DNA of 64,000 nt from Chloroflexota bacterium (GTDB lineage: Bacteria; Chloroflexota; Anaerolineae; Aggregatilineales; Phototrophicaceae): the NCBI GenBank assembly GCA_028875185.1, contig JAPPFH010000149.1:1-64000 (forward strand), given 5' to 3'. Shown here piece after piece: positions 9,301-18,507 of this stretch. The stretch's first letter is position 1. Each line of letters starts with the position of its first letter. The notes under the pieces are model-generated. The model was not told where the DNA came from. It saw only the letters and a list, made by a program, of their open reading frames with translations, and searched no databases. A program made the position numbers and the translations under genes.

Positions 9301-10952
9301 CCCGCCTTCAAGCGACCCGCCGCCACCAGATACTCGGTGTAGCCACCGACATATTCGCGCAATTGGCCGTCGCGAATCTCGATCAATCGATCCACCGTCT
9401 GATCGAGAAAATAACGATCATGTGAAACGATAAGGACTGTCCCGTTGAATTCGTCCAACGCGTCTTCCAGCACCTCCACCGACGCGATATCGAGGTTGTT
9501 GGTCGGCTCGTCCAGCAGCAGCAAATTGGGCTGCTGCAGCATCACGCGCGCCAATTGCAAGCGGCTGCGCTCGCCACCGGATAGCGTTCGAATCGGCTGG
9601 CGCGTCTGTTCATAACTAAAAGCCATGCGCAGCAAGAAATTCACCGCGTTCGATTCGCTGCTATTCTGCATATTGCGGACCAATTCCAGCGGCGTCTGCG
9701 CCAGCCAGGCATCCAGCGTCTGATGCTCTTGCGAGTAAAAGCCGATGCGGATGCTTGGACCAACGACTATGTCTCCGGCAGCCGGCTGCAGCTCGCCCAG
9801 AATCAGCTTCAGCAGCACCGTCTTTCCGGCGCCGTTAGGACCGATCAAGCCGACGCGTTCGCCATGCCGCAGCAGCGCGCTCGCATCGAGGAAGAGCGGA
9901 TCGTCATCGAAAGCCATCGAAACCCGTTTCAGCTCCAACACTTTTTTGCTGCCGCGCCAGCCATCCAGCTTGAGGTCCATGAGCCGCTGGTCGCTGACCT
10001 TTTCGATAATCTCGCCGCGTTCTTCCATCTTTTCCAGCATGCGCCGCCGTTGACGCGCCGCCAGCATATGCTTCCGGCTCAGCACCTGTTTCGCCCAGCT
10101 TTCAAAACGCTCAATCATCGCCTCAATGCGCGCGATCTCTTTCTGCTGCGTCACAAATTGCTGCTGTTGTCGCAGACGTCGCGCCTGCCGTTCGTTGAGA
10201 TAATACGAATAGTTGCCATGATAGACTGTCAGCCTGCCGCGCTCCAACTCAACCGTCTGTTGCGCAACCTCGTCCAGCAGATAGCGATCATGCGATATGA
10301 TGACGACGCTGCCGCGATAATTGAGGATGAAACGCTCCAACTGGTTTTTGCCATCCATGTCGAGATGGTTATCGGGCTCGTCAAGCAGCAGGATTTCGGG
10401 CGCGGCCACCGCCAATCGCGCCAGCGCCACCATCTTCTTCTGCCCGCCCGAAAGCGACCGGGTTGGCCGGTCGTAATCATCAGCTTCAAAGCCCAGCATC
10501 GCCAGCAGTTCACGCACATGGCTGGCGTGGCGCCCGCCGTTCATCCGCTCATAATCGGCGAGCAGCGCTTCGTGGCGTTCCAGTGTTTGAGCGAGCCGTG
10601 ACGCATCGCCGTAGACAGACGGGTCGGCCAGGCGCGCTTCGATTTCGCTCAGACTGTCTTCAGTCTCGGCCAGCGCCGGCGGTTTAATCATCGCTGTCTC
10701 GATTAGCGATTTGCCGGGCGGCAAGTTTACGTCTTGCGGCAGGCAGCCGATTCGTAAGCCGCGCTGGATCGCGACATGGCCGCGGTCGGGCGCGACCTCG
10801 CCGAGCAAAACGCGGAAAAGCGTCGACTTGCCGGCGCCGTTAGGGCCCACCAGGGCAACGCGGTCGCGGTCGCCGATCGCCCAAGACAGATCGCGAAATA
10901 CCTCGCGATCAGCATAACTCACCGCAATATTGTTGACGCGCAAGATTTGCAT
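9297..10952 (-). CDS. ABC-F family ATPase (ribosome-associated)
   Basis: The 551-aa protein has two ABC ATPase domains and no membrane segments. Both copies have a Walker A (GPNGAGKS and GPNGAGKT), a signature (SLSGGQ and LSGGE) and a Walker B ending in LLLDEPxNxLD. An arginine- and glutamine-rich linker of about 80 residues (around 240-320) separates them. ABC-F proteins act on the ribosomal E site to rescue stalled translation or protect against antibiotics; which applies here is not decidable. I chose ATG 10952 (MQILRVNN) because homologues begin there; 18 more codons are open upstream. The very weak ribosome site is notable. Confidence 0.93.
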   Translation of the reverse strand: MQILRVNNIAVSYADREVFRDLSWAIGDRDRVALVGPNGAGKSTLFRVLLGEVAPDRGHVAIQRGLRIGCLPQDVNLPPGKSLIETAMIKPPALAETEDSLSEIEARLADPSVYGDASRLAQTLERHEALLADYERMNGGRHASHVRELLAMLGFEADDYDRPTRSLSGGQKKMVALARLAVAAPEILLLDEPDNHLDMDGKNQLERFILNYRGSVVIISHDRYLLDEVAQQTVELERGRLTVYHGNYSYYLNERQARRLRQQQQFVTQQKEIARIEAMIERFESWAKQVLSRKHMLAARQRRRMLEKMEERGEIIEKVSDQRLMDLKLDGWRGSKKVLELKRVSMAFDDDPLFLDASALLRHGERVGLIGPNGAGKTVLLKLILGELQPAAGDIVVGPSIRIGFYSQEHQTLDAWLAQTPLELVRNMQNSSESNAVNFLLRMAFSYEQTRQPIRTLSGGERSRLQLARVMLQQPNLLLLDEPTNNLDIASVEVLEDALDEFNGTVLIVSHDRYFLDQTVDRLIEIRDGQLREYVGGYTEYLVAAGRLKAG

Positions 10953-11124
10953 CGCCGCTTCGCCTGTTGGGCCGTCTCGTCGTATTCCGCAATGAGCATA
11001 GCACATGGTTGCGGCGCTTTGACGCCCCTACCCGCCACAGTGCCTTCAACGACAAAATCGTGTATCATCTGAAGCAGGCAAGTCCTAATGCAACGCGGAT
11101 TGCGTGGCGAACAGCGCCTCGACC

Positions 11125-12192
11125 ATGTTCATCATCGATGCCCAACAGAACATCGCCTTCAACGCCCAGCAACTGGGGCTGGATTATACGCGCTGGGCTT
11201 GGCGTCAAGGCGAAGCGGCGCCAGGCGCGGACGTCCCGCCGCCTGTCACCAGCCTGCGCGACAATTTGATCGGGCGTGTGGCGATTGTATTCGGCAGCCT
11301 GCAAGTCTTGCCCGAGTCGGCGCCCGGGCTGGCGCCTTGGCAGCGATACAGCTACCGAACGGCCGCCGACGCCCGGCATTTGGCGCTCTGGCAGATGGAT
11401 TGCTATCGCCGCCTCGCCGATGACCACGACCGCATCCGACTGATTCAGACGCGGGACGACCTCGCCGCTGTCGTCGACTCCTGGCGCGACGAGAACGCTC
11501 TCGACAAACGACTGCAAGGCATAGTTGTCAAGATGAAAGGCGCCGAGCCAATCTCCGAGCCATTGCAGCTTGAAGAATGGCTGGAGTTTGGCATACGCAT
11601 CGTCGCGCCGGCTTGGCGGCAAACGCGATATGCCGGGTCAGCGGAATCCGATGGCGGTCTAACGCGGCTGGGCTACGAATTGCTGGAAGTCATGGCCGGC
11701 TTTGAGGTCTTGCTGGATATATCGTCGCTTTCGGACCGGGGGGCGGCTGACGCGCTGGAACGTTACGAAGGCACCATCATCGCCAGCCACAGCAACCCGC
11801 GCTACTTTTATCCAAGCCCGCGCTGTCTTCCCGATGAATTGATCCGACGCCTCGCCGAGCGCGATGGAGTGATGGGCGTCATGGTGTATAATCAGTTCTT
11901 GAGAAAAGACTGGCATCCGCGTGACCGCAATCGACAGGTGAGCATCGCCCATTGGGTGGATGCGGTTGATTATATATGCCAGTTAACCGGCTCGGTCGCT
12001 CATGTCGGCTTGGGCAGCAATATCGACGGCGGGCATCCACACTCATCACTGCCGGCCGAGATCGATACCTCCAGCGACTTATGGCTGCTGCGCCGGTCAT
12101 TGCTGGATCGCGGATTCGCGGAAGCGGATGCGGCGGCGATTCTGGGCGGGAATATGCTGCGCAAACTGGAGGAGTCGCTGCCGGAAGGATAA
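11125..12192 (+). CDS. M19 (renal dipeptidase) family pseudoenzyme
   Basis: The 355-aa product aligns along its length with the intact M19 dipeptidase encoded at 59937-61013, and both begin M-x-I-I-D-A. The family binds two zinc ions through H-x-D, a bridging Glu and two His, with a catalytic Asp. Here those positions read Q7 and N9 (H7 and D9 in the paralogue), K138 (E141), S201 (H205), H222 (H226, kept) and N299 (D303). With five of six key residues replaced, metal-dependent hydrolysis is not expected, although the fold-defining phrases (ASHSNPR, GSNIDGG) remain and the frame is open. A binding, scaffold or new enzymatic role is possible. GTG 11104 is an alternative start. The gene is followed 6 bp later by a membrane protein. 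Confidence 0.85.
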   Translation: MFIIDAQQNIAFNAQQLGLDYTRWAWRQGEAAPGADVPPPVTSLRDNLIGRVAIVFGSLQVLPESAPGLAPWQRYSYRTAADARHLALWQMDCYRRLADDHDRIRLIQTRDDLAAVVDSWRDENALDKRLQGIVVKMKGAEPISEPLQLEEWLEFGIRIVAPAWRQTRYAGSAESDGGLTRLGYELLEVMAGFEVLLDISSLSDRGAADALERYEGTIIASHSNPRYFYPSPRCLPDELIRRLAERDGVMGVMVYNQFLRKDWHPRDRNRQVSIAHWVDAVDYICQLTGSVAHVGLGSNIDGGHPHSSLPAEIDTSSDLWLLRRSLLDRGFAEADAAAILGGNMLRKLEESLPEG

Positions 12193-12198
12193 ACGCTT

Positions 12199-12714
12199 AT
12201 GTGGCGATTCTCACAAGTCGGCATTGCTTTGGGCGCCTTGGGCGGCATGATCTGCTTTATGGGCTTGTTCCCGGGCGTTACCGGCGCTATGCCAACTGTC
12301 GGCATTGGCTTAGTGCAGGTCGTGATGGTGCTTTTCGGTTATACCCTCTTAATCCTTGGGGCATTGACCTATCTCAAGTTCACGTTTTTCCTGGATGTGT
12401 CGGCCAACCTGGTCCAAAACATTGGCACGCGGCTGGCGCTGACGGGCGTTCTCTTCGCCACACTGGCCGGCATGGCTGACATATTGGGCTTCGGCACGCA
12501 TATCCGCGATGACACGAGCGAACTCTATTTTGGTCAGCTGCAAATGATTGGCATTTTAGCCAGCTTCGGGCTCTCTTCTTTTGGCGTATTGGTTTACGTC
12601 TTGGCGGGCGCGAGTATTGCCAAGCTGGCGCCGGTTGAAGCGCTTAGCGACAGCATCGCCGGGGTCGATGATACGAGAGAAATCCAGCTGCCAGAAACGG
12701 AAGAAACGCCTTAA
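12199..12714 (+). CDS. four-helix integral membrane protein, unknown
   Basis: The 171-aa product has four hydrophobic segments at about residues 5-28, 33-58, 78-98 and 112-140. An acidic, probably cytoplasmic tail of 30 residues follows. No motif of a known transporter or enzyme is visible. It begins 6 bp after the dipeptidase-like gene and ends 21 bp before the glycosyltransferase, so the three probably form one transcript. Confidence 0.7.
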   Translation: MWRFSQVGIALGALGGMICFMGLFPGVTGAMPTVGIGLVQVVMVLFGYTLLILGALTYLKFTFFLDVSANLVQNIGTRLALTGVLFATLAGMADILGFGTHIRDDTSELYFGQLQMIGILASFGLSSFGVLVYVLAGASIAKLAPVEALSDSIAGVDDTREIQLPETEETP

Positions 12715-12735
12715 CCGGCTTTGCTGAACGATTCC

Positions 12736-13935
12736 ATGCCGCAATCCACCACCGCGTTTCAGCGCGCGCCCGGACGGCGACCCTCGGCGAGGAACAAGGC
12801 GCCAAGCCTGCTGTACGTGGCGAATATCCCGCGTTTTTTCCTTTCGCATCGCCTGCCCTTGGCGTTAGCGGCGCGCGACGCCGGCTTCAATGTCCAGGTT
12901 GCGGCATCGGATTCGGATACCGCGGCTCAGCGGTCCATCAGAGAAAGCGGGCTCCCTTTTTATGGTCTGCCGCTGCGGCAGCACGGCATGAATCCCGTTC
13001 TGGAGCTACATACGCTGCGGGCGCTGCGAGCGCTCTATCGCGAGCTCAAACCAGATCTGCTCCATCATATCAGCATCAAGCCGGTGATCTATGGGGGTAT
13101 CGCCGCCCGATTCAGCGGCTGTCGAAATGTGGCGCAGGCGATGAGCGGCTTGGGTTATGTCTTTGTCAACCGAAGCGCTAGGGCGCGGCTGCTGAACCTG
13201 ATAAGCGGTCCAGCATTCAAGCTGGCGCTGGGCGGCGAGCGGGCGCGGGCAATCTTTCAAAATCCGGACGACCTAGAACTCTTCGTCGAGCGCGGGCTGA
13301 TAACTCGTCAAAGGGCGCTGGTGATTCGCGGCTCCGGCGTTGACGAAAACGTATTCTTTCCGCGCCAAGAAAACGTCGCTGGGCTGCCGGTGGTGCTCTT
13401 CGCCGGGCGCTTGCTCTGGCAAAAAGGCATCAGCGAATTCGTCGAAGCGGCGCGGCGGCTGCGCGGTCAAGCGCGCTTTCAAGTGGCCGGTTATGAGGAA
13501 CCGACAAGCCCGCTTAATGTATCCGCGGGCAAACTGCAATCTTGGGCTGCTGAGGGACTGATTGAGTGGCTCGGCGCCCGAGCGGACATGCCCGCGGTCT
13601 ATGCCCAGAGCAATATCGTTTGTCTGCCGTCAACCTATGGCGAGGGCGTACCGAAAGTTTTGATCGAAGCGGCTGCTTGCGCGCGCGTCTGCGTTACCAC
13701 CGATACGCCTGGATGCCGCGAAATTGTGCGGCGCGGCTTTAACGGTCTGCTTGTTCCACCGCACGACATCGACGCGCTGACGCAAGCCCTGAAGCGTTTA
13801 ATCGAAAATCCGGGCGAGCGCATGAAAATGGGGGCGGCTGGGCGGCAAATCGTCCTCGAGCGTTTCACGCTGCGGCAAGTCATAGATGAAACGCTCGCGC
13901 TCTATGCCGACATGCTTGACAGTCCTTCACGCTGA
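12736..13935 (+). CDS. GT4-type glycosyltransferase
   Basis: The 399-aa protein has a GT-B fold of family 4. The N-terminal half has the acceptor-side FFLSHRLPLALAA and DLLHHISIKP motifs seen in bacillosaminyl or undecaprenyl-PP-sugar transferases. The C-terminal half has VVLFAGRLLWQKG, and the donor-binding region near residue 300 has LPSTYGEGVPKVLIEAAAC with the family's E-x7-E pair. It probably adds a sugar to a lipid-linked or cell-surface glycan; donor and acceptor are unknown. ATG 12736 or TTG 12721 may be the start, and neither has a clear ribosome site. The 3' end faces nfi with 29 bp between them. Confidence 0.85.
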   Translation: MPQSTTAFQRAPGRRPSARNKAPSLLYVANIPRFFLSHRLPLALAARDAGFNVQVAASDSDTAAQRSIRESGLPFYGLPLRQHGMNPVLELHTLRALRALYRELKPDLLHHISIKPVIYGGIAARFSGCRNVAQAMSGLGYVFVNRSARARLLNLISGPAFKLALGGERARAIFQNPDDLELFVERGLITRQRALVIRGSGVDENVFFPRQENVAGLPVVLFAGRLLWQKGISEFVEAARRLRGQARFQVAGYEEPTSPLNVSAGKLQSWAAEGLIEWLGARADMPAVYAQSNIVCLPSTYGEGVPKVLIEAAACARVCVTTDTPGCREIVRRGFNGLLVPPHDIDALTQALKRLIENPGERMKMGAAGRQIVLERFTLRQVIDETLALYADMLDSPSR

Positions 13936-13964
13936 GTCGCCGCGTCCGCAGGCATTAACAGCGT

Positions 13965-14636
13965 TTAAGGCGCCGGCGCCAGTTTTGCGGCTTTATGCGC
14001 GGCGCGCACTGGTTCAGGCAAGCGGTATCGAGTGGTCGCCATTAGAACCAGCTGCACGGCGCTGTCGAGATCGGCCAGGTGACCGACGGAAACGTATATC
14101 GGTTTAACTTTCGCTCGCGCGCGCAGTACCACGCCTATTGGCTCGCCGCGATAGTTCAAGCGGCTACGGCTGCCTTTCGCCTCAGCTGGCTCGCTGTATT
14201 CGCCGATGTAGCGCCGCTTACCGCAGCCGATCGTCGGCAGGCGCAGCCATAAGCCCAGATGGGCGGCGATGCCCATCTTGCGCGGATGCATCTGTCCCAT
14301 GCCGTCAAAAATAAAGACATCGGGCGCGCGCCGCAGTTGGCGCAAGGCATCCAGGACGACAGGTCCCTCGCGAAAAGCAAGCAATCCCGGAATATACGGG
14401 AAATCTGTCGCGCGTTCAGCGCGGACGATCTCGACCGTTTCAAGCTCTGGATAGCGCATAAGGACCGCCGCCGCTCTCGATAGCTTGCCGCGGACGCTTA
14501 CATCCACGCCAGCGACAGTTTCAATCGTTTCAAGCGCAAGGGGACTATTGTCAATCAGAAGCGGCGCCAATTCACGCTGAAGCGCAATCGCCGCCTTGGG
14601 ACTGAGATTCCAATCGTGGAGCTGGTCGATCTTCAT
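13965..14636 (-). CDS. nfi: endonuclease V
   Basis: The 223-aa enzyme cleaves the second phosphodiester bond 3' of deoxyinosine in DNA, starting repair of deaminated adenine. Catalytic residues are visible: D45 (VAGVDVS), E90 (PGLLAFREGP) and D111 with H117 (DGMGQMHPR), then GCGKRRYIGEY. The start is ATG 14636, the position where family members begin; the frame is open into the end of rpoD. It follows rpoD by 31 bp on the same strand with no terminator between, so it is probably the distal gene of a dnaG-rpoD-nfi transcript, tying repair to replication and transcription genes. Confidence 0.93.
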   Translation of the reverse strand: MKIDQLHDWNLSPKAAIALQRELAPLLIDNSPLALETIETVAGVDVSVRGKLSRAAAVLMRYPELETVEIVRAERATDFPYIPGLLAFREGPVVLDALRQLRRAPDVFIFDGMGQMHPRKMGIAAHLGLWLRLPTIGCGKRRYIGEYSEPAEAKGSRSRLNYRGEPIGVVLRARAKVKPIYVSVGHLADLDSAVQLVLMATTRYRLPEPVRAAHKAAKLAPAP

Positions 14637-14667
14637 TTGACCGCGCGGCCTGCGGCAACTGGCGCGC

Positions 14668-16224
14668 TTACATGCCCAGGTAATCGCGCAATTCACGCGA
14701 CCGGGTGGGATGCCGCAGTTTGCGCAGCGCCTTCGCTTCAATCTGACGAATGCGTTCGCGCGTCACATTGAAATACTGGCCGACCTCCTCCAGCGTATTG
14801 TCGTGCCCATCCAGCAATCCGAAACGCATCTCCAGCACTTGGCGTTCGCGCTCGCTAAGCACGCCCAGCGCGGAACGAATCTGTTCTTTGAGCAATTGCC
14901 GGCCGGCGGCGTCCACTGGCCCGAGCAGATTCTCGTCCGGGATGAAATCGCCCAGCAAGCTGCTGTCCTCTTGCCCGACCGGCATGTCCAGGCTCATCGG
15001 CTCCTGGCTGATGCGCATTATCCGCCGCACCTTCTGCGACGCCCGCCGCAGTTTTCGGCTCAAGCCCGGATCCAAAGCCGTGCCCTCGCTTTGATGCCGC
15101 TTGATCACATTGCGTTCGTCGTCATTCAGGAAATCCATCTCGAGGGCAATCTGTTCCGTGATCGGCTCGGCGCCAAGCTTCTGTATCAGGTCGCGCTGGA
15201 CGCGCATCATGCGGTTTATGGTTTCCACCATGTGAACTGGGATGCGAATGGTGCGCGCTTGATCGGCGATTGCGCGGCTGATCGCTTGCCGTATCCACCA
15301 GGTCGCGTAAGTGCTGAACTTGTAGCCCTTGGTATGGTCAAACTTGTTGACCGCTCGCAGCAAGCCGATATTGCCTTCCTGAATCAAGTCAAGGAAGCTG
15401 ATGCCGCGCCCCATATAGCGCTTGGCAACACTGACGACCAGGCGGAGATTCGCGCGCGTCAGGTCTTCCGATGCTTGCGCCGCGTGCTGCTCGACCTGCT
15501 CCTGCTGCTGTTTCGCCATCTGAATCGGATCAATTGTATCTTCAATCCAACTGTCGTATTCCAATAGCGAAGGCAGCTCATGAGCGCGGCGGAAATAGCG
15601 CTGCATTTGCATCTGATGCTCGAAGGGGAACAAGAATAGCGCGTGAATCACCTCGAAGAAGGCTTGCGCGTGTGTGGTCCATTTTTCATCACGGCCCCAT
15701 TTGCGCTGATTCAAATAGCCGCGAATGTATGAATCCACGTCACGATCCCAATCGTTGACCGTCTCTTGCACTTCGGCGAAAACCTTGAAAAAGTCGGGCT
15801 CATCGACATCGCGTTCGGCGGCGCTGGCTTGCAGTTTTATCCAGTCTTCGCGCAGGCGCCTGTAGGCAAAGCGCTCGACATCCAGAAAGTCGGGTTGGCG
15901 CGTTTTCGTTGAGCCGTTCTCCAAACTCATCAACTCATCACGCAGCGCCTCCAAGTGGCGCTCCGCCGCAATCTGCGCGCTCAGCCACATCTCCCGATTA
16001 CTATCAAGCAGCGGGACCTGGCCGATCTCTTTCAGGTACATCTTGACCGGATCATCGGACGGCGGCAGGCTGTCAATCACATCGGACTGCGCATCGCCAG
16101 CGCCAAGCTCGCCAGTATCATAGTCGGAAGCGTCATAGCGGTTCCGCCGAGAATCGTCATCGCCGTTCGCTTCGTCCTCGTAGTCGATGTACGCGCCGAT
16201 TCGCTTTTCGCTATCCCTGTTCAT
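14668..16224 (-). CDS. rpoD: principal sigma factor (sigma70, group 1)
   Basis: The 518-aa protein directs RNA polymerase to housekeeping promoters. Region 1.2 is at 56-75 ([17 protein letters not shown]). A long non-conserved region runs to about 250. Region 2 is at 256-325, with [17 protein letters not shown] and the -10-reading [10 protein letters not shown]. Region 3 is at 326-430, with about 25 extra basic residues ([12 protein letters not shown]) before the usual S-L-D. Region 4 is at 448-515, with the helix-turn-helix [20 protein letters not shown]. Region 1.1 is replaced by a short acidic tail. dnaG lies 15 bp upstream, the classic macromolecular-synthesis arrangement. Near-consensus -35/-10 boxes elsewhere in the window fit this factor. 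Confidence 0.97.
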   Translation of the reverse strand: MNRDSEKRIGAYIDYEDEANGDDDSRRNRYDASDYDTGELGAGDAQSDVIDSLPPSDDPVKMYLKEIGQVPLLDSNREMWLSAQIAAERHLEALRDELMSLENGSTKTRQPDFLDVERFAYRRLREDWIKLQASAAERDVDEPDFFKVFAEVQETVNDWDRDVDSYIRGYLNQRKWGRDEKWTTHAQAFFEVIHALFLFPFEHQMQMQRYFRRAHELPSLLEYDSWIEDTIDPIQMAKQQQEQVEQHAAQASEDLTRANLRLVVSVAKRYMGRGISFLDLIQEGNIGLLRAVNKFDHTKGYKFSTYATWWIRQAISRAIADQARTIRIPVHMVETINRMMRVQRDLIQKLGAEPITEQIALEMDFLNDDERNVIKRHQSEGTALDPGLSRKLRRASQKVRRIMRISQEPMSLDMPVGQEDSSLLGDFIPDENLLGPVDAAGRQLLKEQIRSALGVLSERERQVLEMRFGLLDGHDNTLEEVGQYFNVTRERIRQIEAKALRKLRHPTRSRELRDYLGM

Positions 16225-16239
16225 ATCGTGGACTCCTGC

Positions 16240-18315
16240 TCATGAAATCGATGCCTGCTTCGTTGGCAGCGAGCGACGGCTAACGGCTTGGTTGATCCGC
16301 GCCTTCGCGCGCATCGACAGAATTATCTTGGCGTTGAGCTGATCATTGTGGCGCTGATCGCCGTCGCCGCCTGCCTGCGCCTCTTCCTGCAGATACTGCA
16401 TCTCCATGCGTTCATTTTCCAGCCGCGCCAGACGAAGCTCCAGCGCGCGGCTGATCAAGTCGTCGCGTTCGCTGGTTCGCCCGCCGCTGCGAAACAGACG
16501 CCTTCTGAATATATCGTTTAGGTCCACTTGAAAGTTGCGTCTGAGCGTTTGAGACACTGCCTCAGGCGGCTCGACAAGCAGCGCTTCATATTTCGCCTGC
16601 AGATCATCTCCAATTACCGACTCAAGATACTCGAGCGTCTCACGGCCGTCCTGCGCTATCGAATCTTGCAGATGCGCCATCAATATCCGATATTCGCTTT
16701 GGGTGAAATCTTCGACGCCCAGCGCGCGCAGCGGTCCTCGCAGAAGATCGTCATCGCCGCCAGCCAGCTCTCGCAGTCTACGATTGACTAGATAGAGTAG
16801 ATTGGGGTTCTTGAGCAGCAGGCTAAGGCAGTATGGTTCGATAGCGCGCTCAGCCGGCCGGTCGCTTGCGGAAGCGGCCTCGGCGCCAACCGATTGCTCG
16901 CCGGATTCGCTGGCTTCCGGCGGCAGGGTCCCGCCGTCGTCGGCCCAGAAGTCGGGCGGCGCATCGCTCGGCGGCGCTTGCGCTCCCGCTGGGCGCTGGA
17001 TCGGCTGCCTGTCTTGCGCCAGCGCCATAAGGTCGCGTTCGCTGAAACGTAGTCGCCTCGCCAGTTTCTGTATATTCTCTTGCCGGTAAATGTTGTTCTC
17101 CGACGCCATCAAGATCGGCAGCAAGCGCAGCGCCACCGCCTCACGCTCAAGCACGCTGGCATCGTCGGCAAGCAGAACGGTTTCCGAATCCAGGACAAAA
17201 TCGGCGACGTCCGGCGCGCCGGCGACCAGGGCGTCCCATGCCGCCGGCGATCGACGTAGAAAGTCGTCCGGATCCTTGCCATCGGGCATTTGCAGAACGC
17301 GCAAATCAACAGACATCCTCCCAGCGTAATCCTGGGACAATGTCTCACGCGCCACCTCAAGGCTGCGGCGAGCGGCGTTTTGCCCGGCTTCATCCGCGTC
17401 CAGCGCCAATACAATCTTGCTTGCCAATTGTGGCGCGAGCAATTGGATTTGCGACGCCGTCATCGCCGTGCCCATTTGCGCCACGACATTGAGATAACCC
17501 GCCTGATGCGCCTGGATGACGTCCATAAAGCCTTCGACGACTACCACCGTGCCCGACTCGCGAATAGCGCGCCGGCCCATATCCAAGCCGAATAGCAGAC
17601 GGCTCTTGTCGAAAAGCGCGGATTGAGGCGAGTTAATGTACTTGGCGAGTTCGTCGGCGCCAAGCGCGCGGCCGCCAAAACCGACGACCCGCCCGCGCCC
17701 ATCGCGGATCGGTATCATCAATCGATTGCGGAAGCGATCGTAAACCCGTCCCTTTTCGCTGCGCACTGCCAAGCCAACTTCGACAATGTCGTCATCGCGG
17801 TAACCAAGCCGGCGCAGCGAATTGAGCAGCCAATCCCAGCTTTCGGGCGCGAAGCCCAACTGGAAATCCCGAATCGTTTCGTCGCTCAACCCGCGCCCGT
17901 CGCGGACGTAATCGAGCACGGACGAAGCATCGCCGTCAAAAAGCAGCCGCTGAAAATTCTCCGACGCCGTATTGACCAGACCGCGCAAGGCGTCTAGCCG
18001 ATCACTTTCGCTTTTCTGCTCCGGCGTCTGCGCGCGCAGCTGCACACCCGCCTCAGCCGCCAATTCGCGCAGAGCCTCCTTGAAATCCCAGCCATTCGCC
18101 TTTTGCGCGAAAGTGAATATATCGCCGCCTTCGGAGCAGGCGCCAAAACAGTGCCAGGTCTGCCGCTCCGGATTGACGATGAAAGAAGGGGTTTTCTCGT
18201 TGTGAAATGGGCAGCAAGCCTTATGATTACGCCCCGCTTTTTTCAGCGAAGGGACGTGCCGCTGCACGTAGCTGACGAGGTCGATGCGAGCCTTGATCTC
18301 ATCCGTCACAGACAT
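16240..18315 (-). CDS. dnaG: DNA primase
   Basis: The 691-aa primase makes RNA primers at the replication fork. The N-terminal CHC2 zinc ribbon uses C35, H38, C56 and C60 (CPFHNEKTPSF, HCFGACSEGGD). A catalytic core and TOPRIM domain follow (VVVVEGFMDVIQAH near 260, ALDADEAGQNAARR near 310). The C-terminal 180 residues form the helicase-binding region. An acidic Pro/Ala/Ser linker lies around 440-490. AGGGAG sits 7 nt before the ATG. The gene leads the dnaG-rpoD-nfi transcript from the promoter at 18427-18455. Confidence 0.97.
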   Translation of the reverse strand: MSVTDEIKARIDLVSYVQRHVPSLKKAGRNHKACCPFHNEKTPSFIVNPERQTWHCFGACSEGGDIFTFAQKANGWDFKEALRELAAEAGVQLRAQTPEQKSESDRLDALRGLVNTASENFQRLLFDGDASSVLDYVRDGRGLSDETIRDFQLGFAPESWDWLLNSLRRLGYRDDDIVEVGLAVRSEKGRVYDRFRNRLMIPIRDGRGRVVGFGGRALGADELAKYINSPQSALFDKSRLLFGLDMGRRAIRESGTVVVVEGFMDVIQAHQAGYLNVVAQMGTAMTASQIQLLAPQLASKIVLALDADEAGQNAARRSLEVARETLSQDYAGRMSVDLRVLQMPDGKDPDDFLRRSPAAWDALVAGAPDVADFVLDSETVLLADDASVLEREAVALRLLPILMASENNIYRQENIQKLARRLRFSERDLMALAQDRQPIQRPAGAQAPPSDAPPDFWADDGGTLPPEASESGEQSVGAEAASASDRPAERAIEPYCLSLLLKNPNLLYLVNRRLRELAGGDDDLLRGPLRALGVEDFTQSEYRILMAHLQDSIAQDGRETLEYLESVIGDDLQAKYEALLVEPPEAVSQTLRRNFQVDLNDIFRRRLFRSGGRTSERDDLISRALELRLARLENERMEMQYLQEEAQAGGDGDQRHNDQLNAKIILSMRAKARINQAVSRRSLPTKQASIS

Positions 18316-18426
18316 GATGGTACTCCCTGATGAGATTGACCATCAATTATAAAGATGTCCTCCAGCTAATACCACAATTGCGCGGAAACTTTGGAAAAAT
18401 TAAACGAATGCGCCCAACTCTGCTTG

Positions 18427-18455
18427 ACTATAACCGTTGATGAAAATTGGGTCAA
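18427..18455 (-). promoter_or_regulatory. dnaG-rpoD promoter
   Basis: On the minus strand TTGACC (18450-18455, five of six) is separated by exactly 17 bp from TATAGT (18427-18432, five of six). This is one of the best sigma70 matches in the window. The leader to dnaG would be about 105 nt. The 192-bp gap between dnaG and the glycyl-tRNA synthetase holds no gene. Confidence 0.75.
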
Positions 18456-18507
18456 TTTGGCGTCAAAATCTTCGCGCATTCGATAATTCGATTTGGAAGG
18501 AAAATTG

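Noticed and set aside
9723..10601. 292-codon rightward open frame opposite the ABC-F gene
   Set aside because: It lies entirely antisense to an ABC-F ATPase whose motifs are all intact; no start signal or domain.
11018..11032. Possible repeat remnant (GACGCCCCTACC)
   Set aside because: Only one arm of about 10 bases matches the dispersed family, with no second arm; too short to support.
14710..15567. 285-codon rightward open frame opposite rpoD
   Set aside because: Antisense shadow of the sigma factor regions 2-4.
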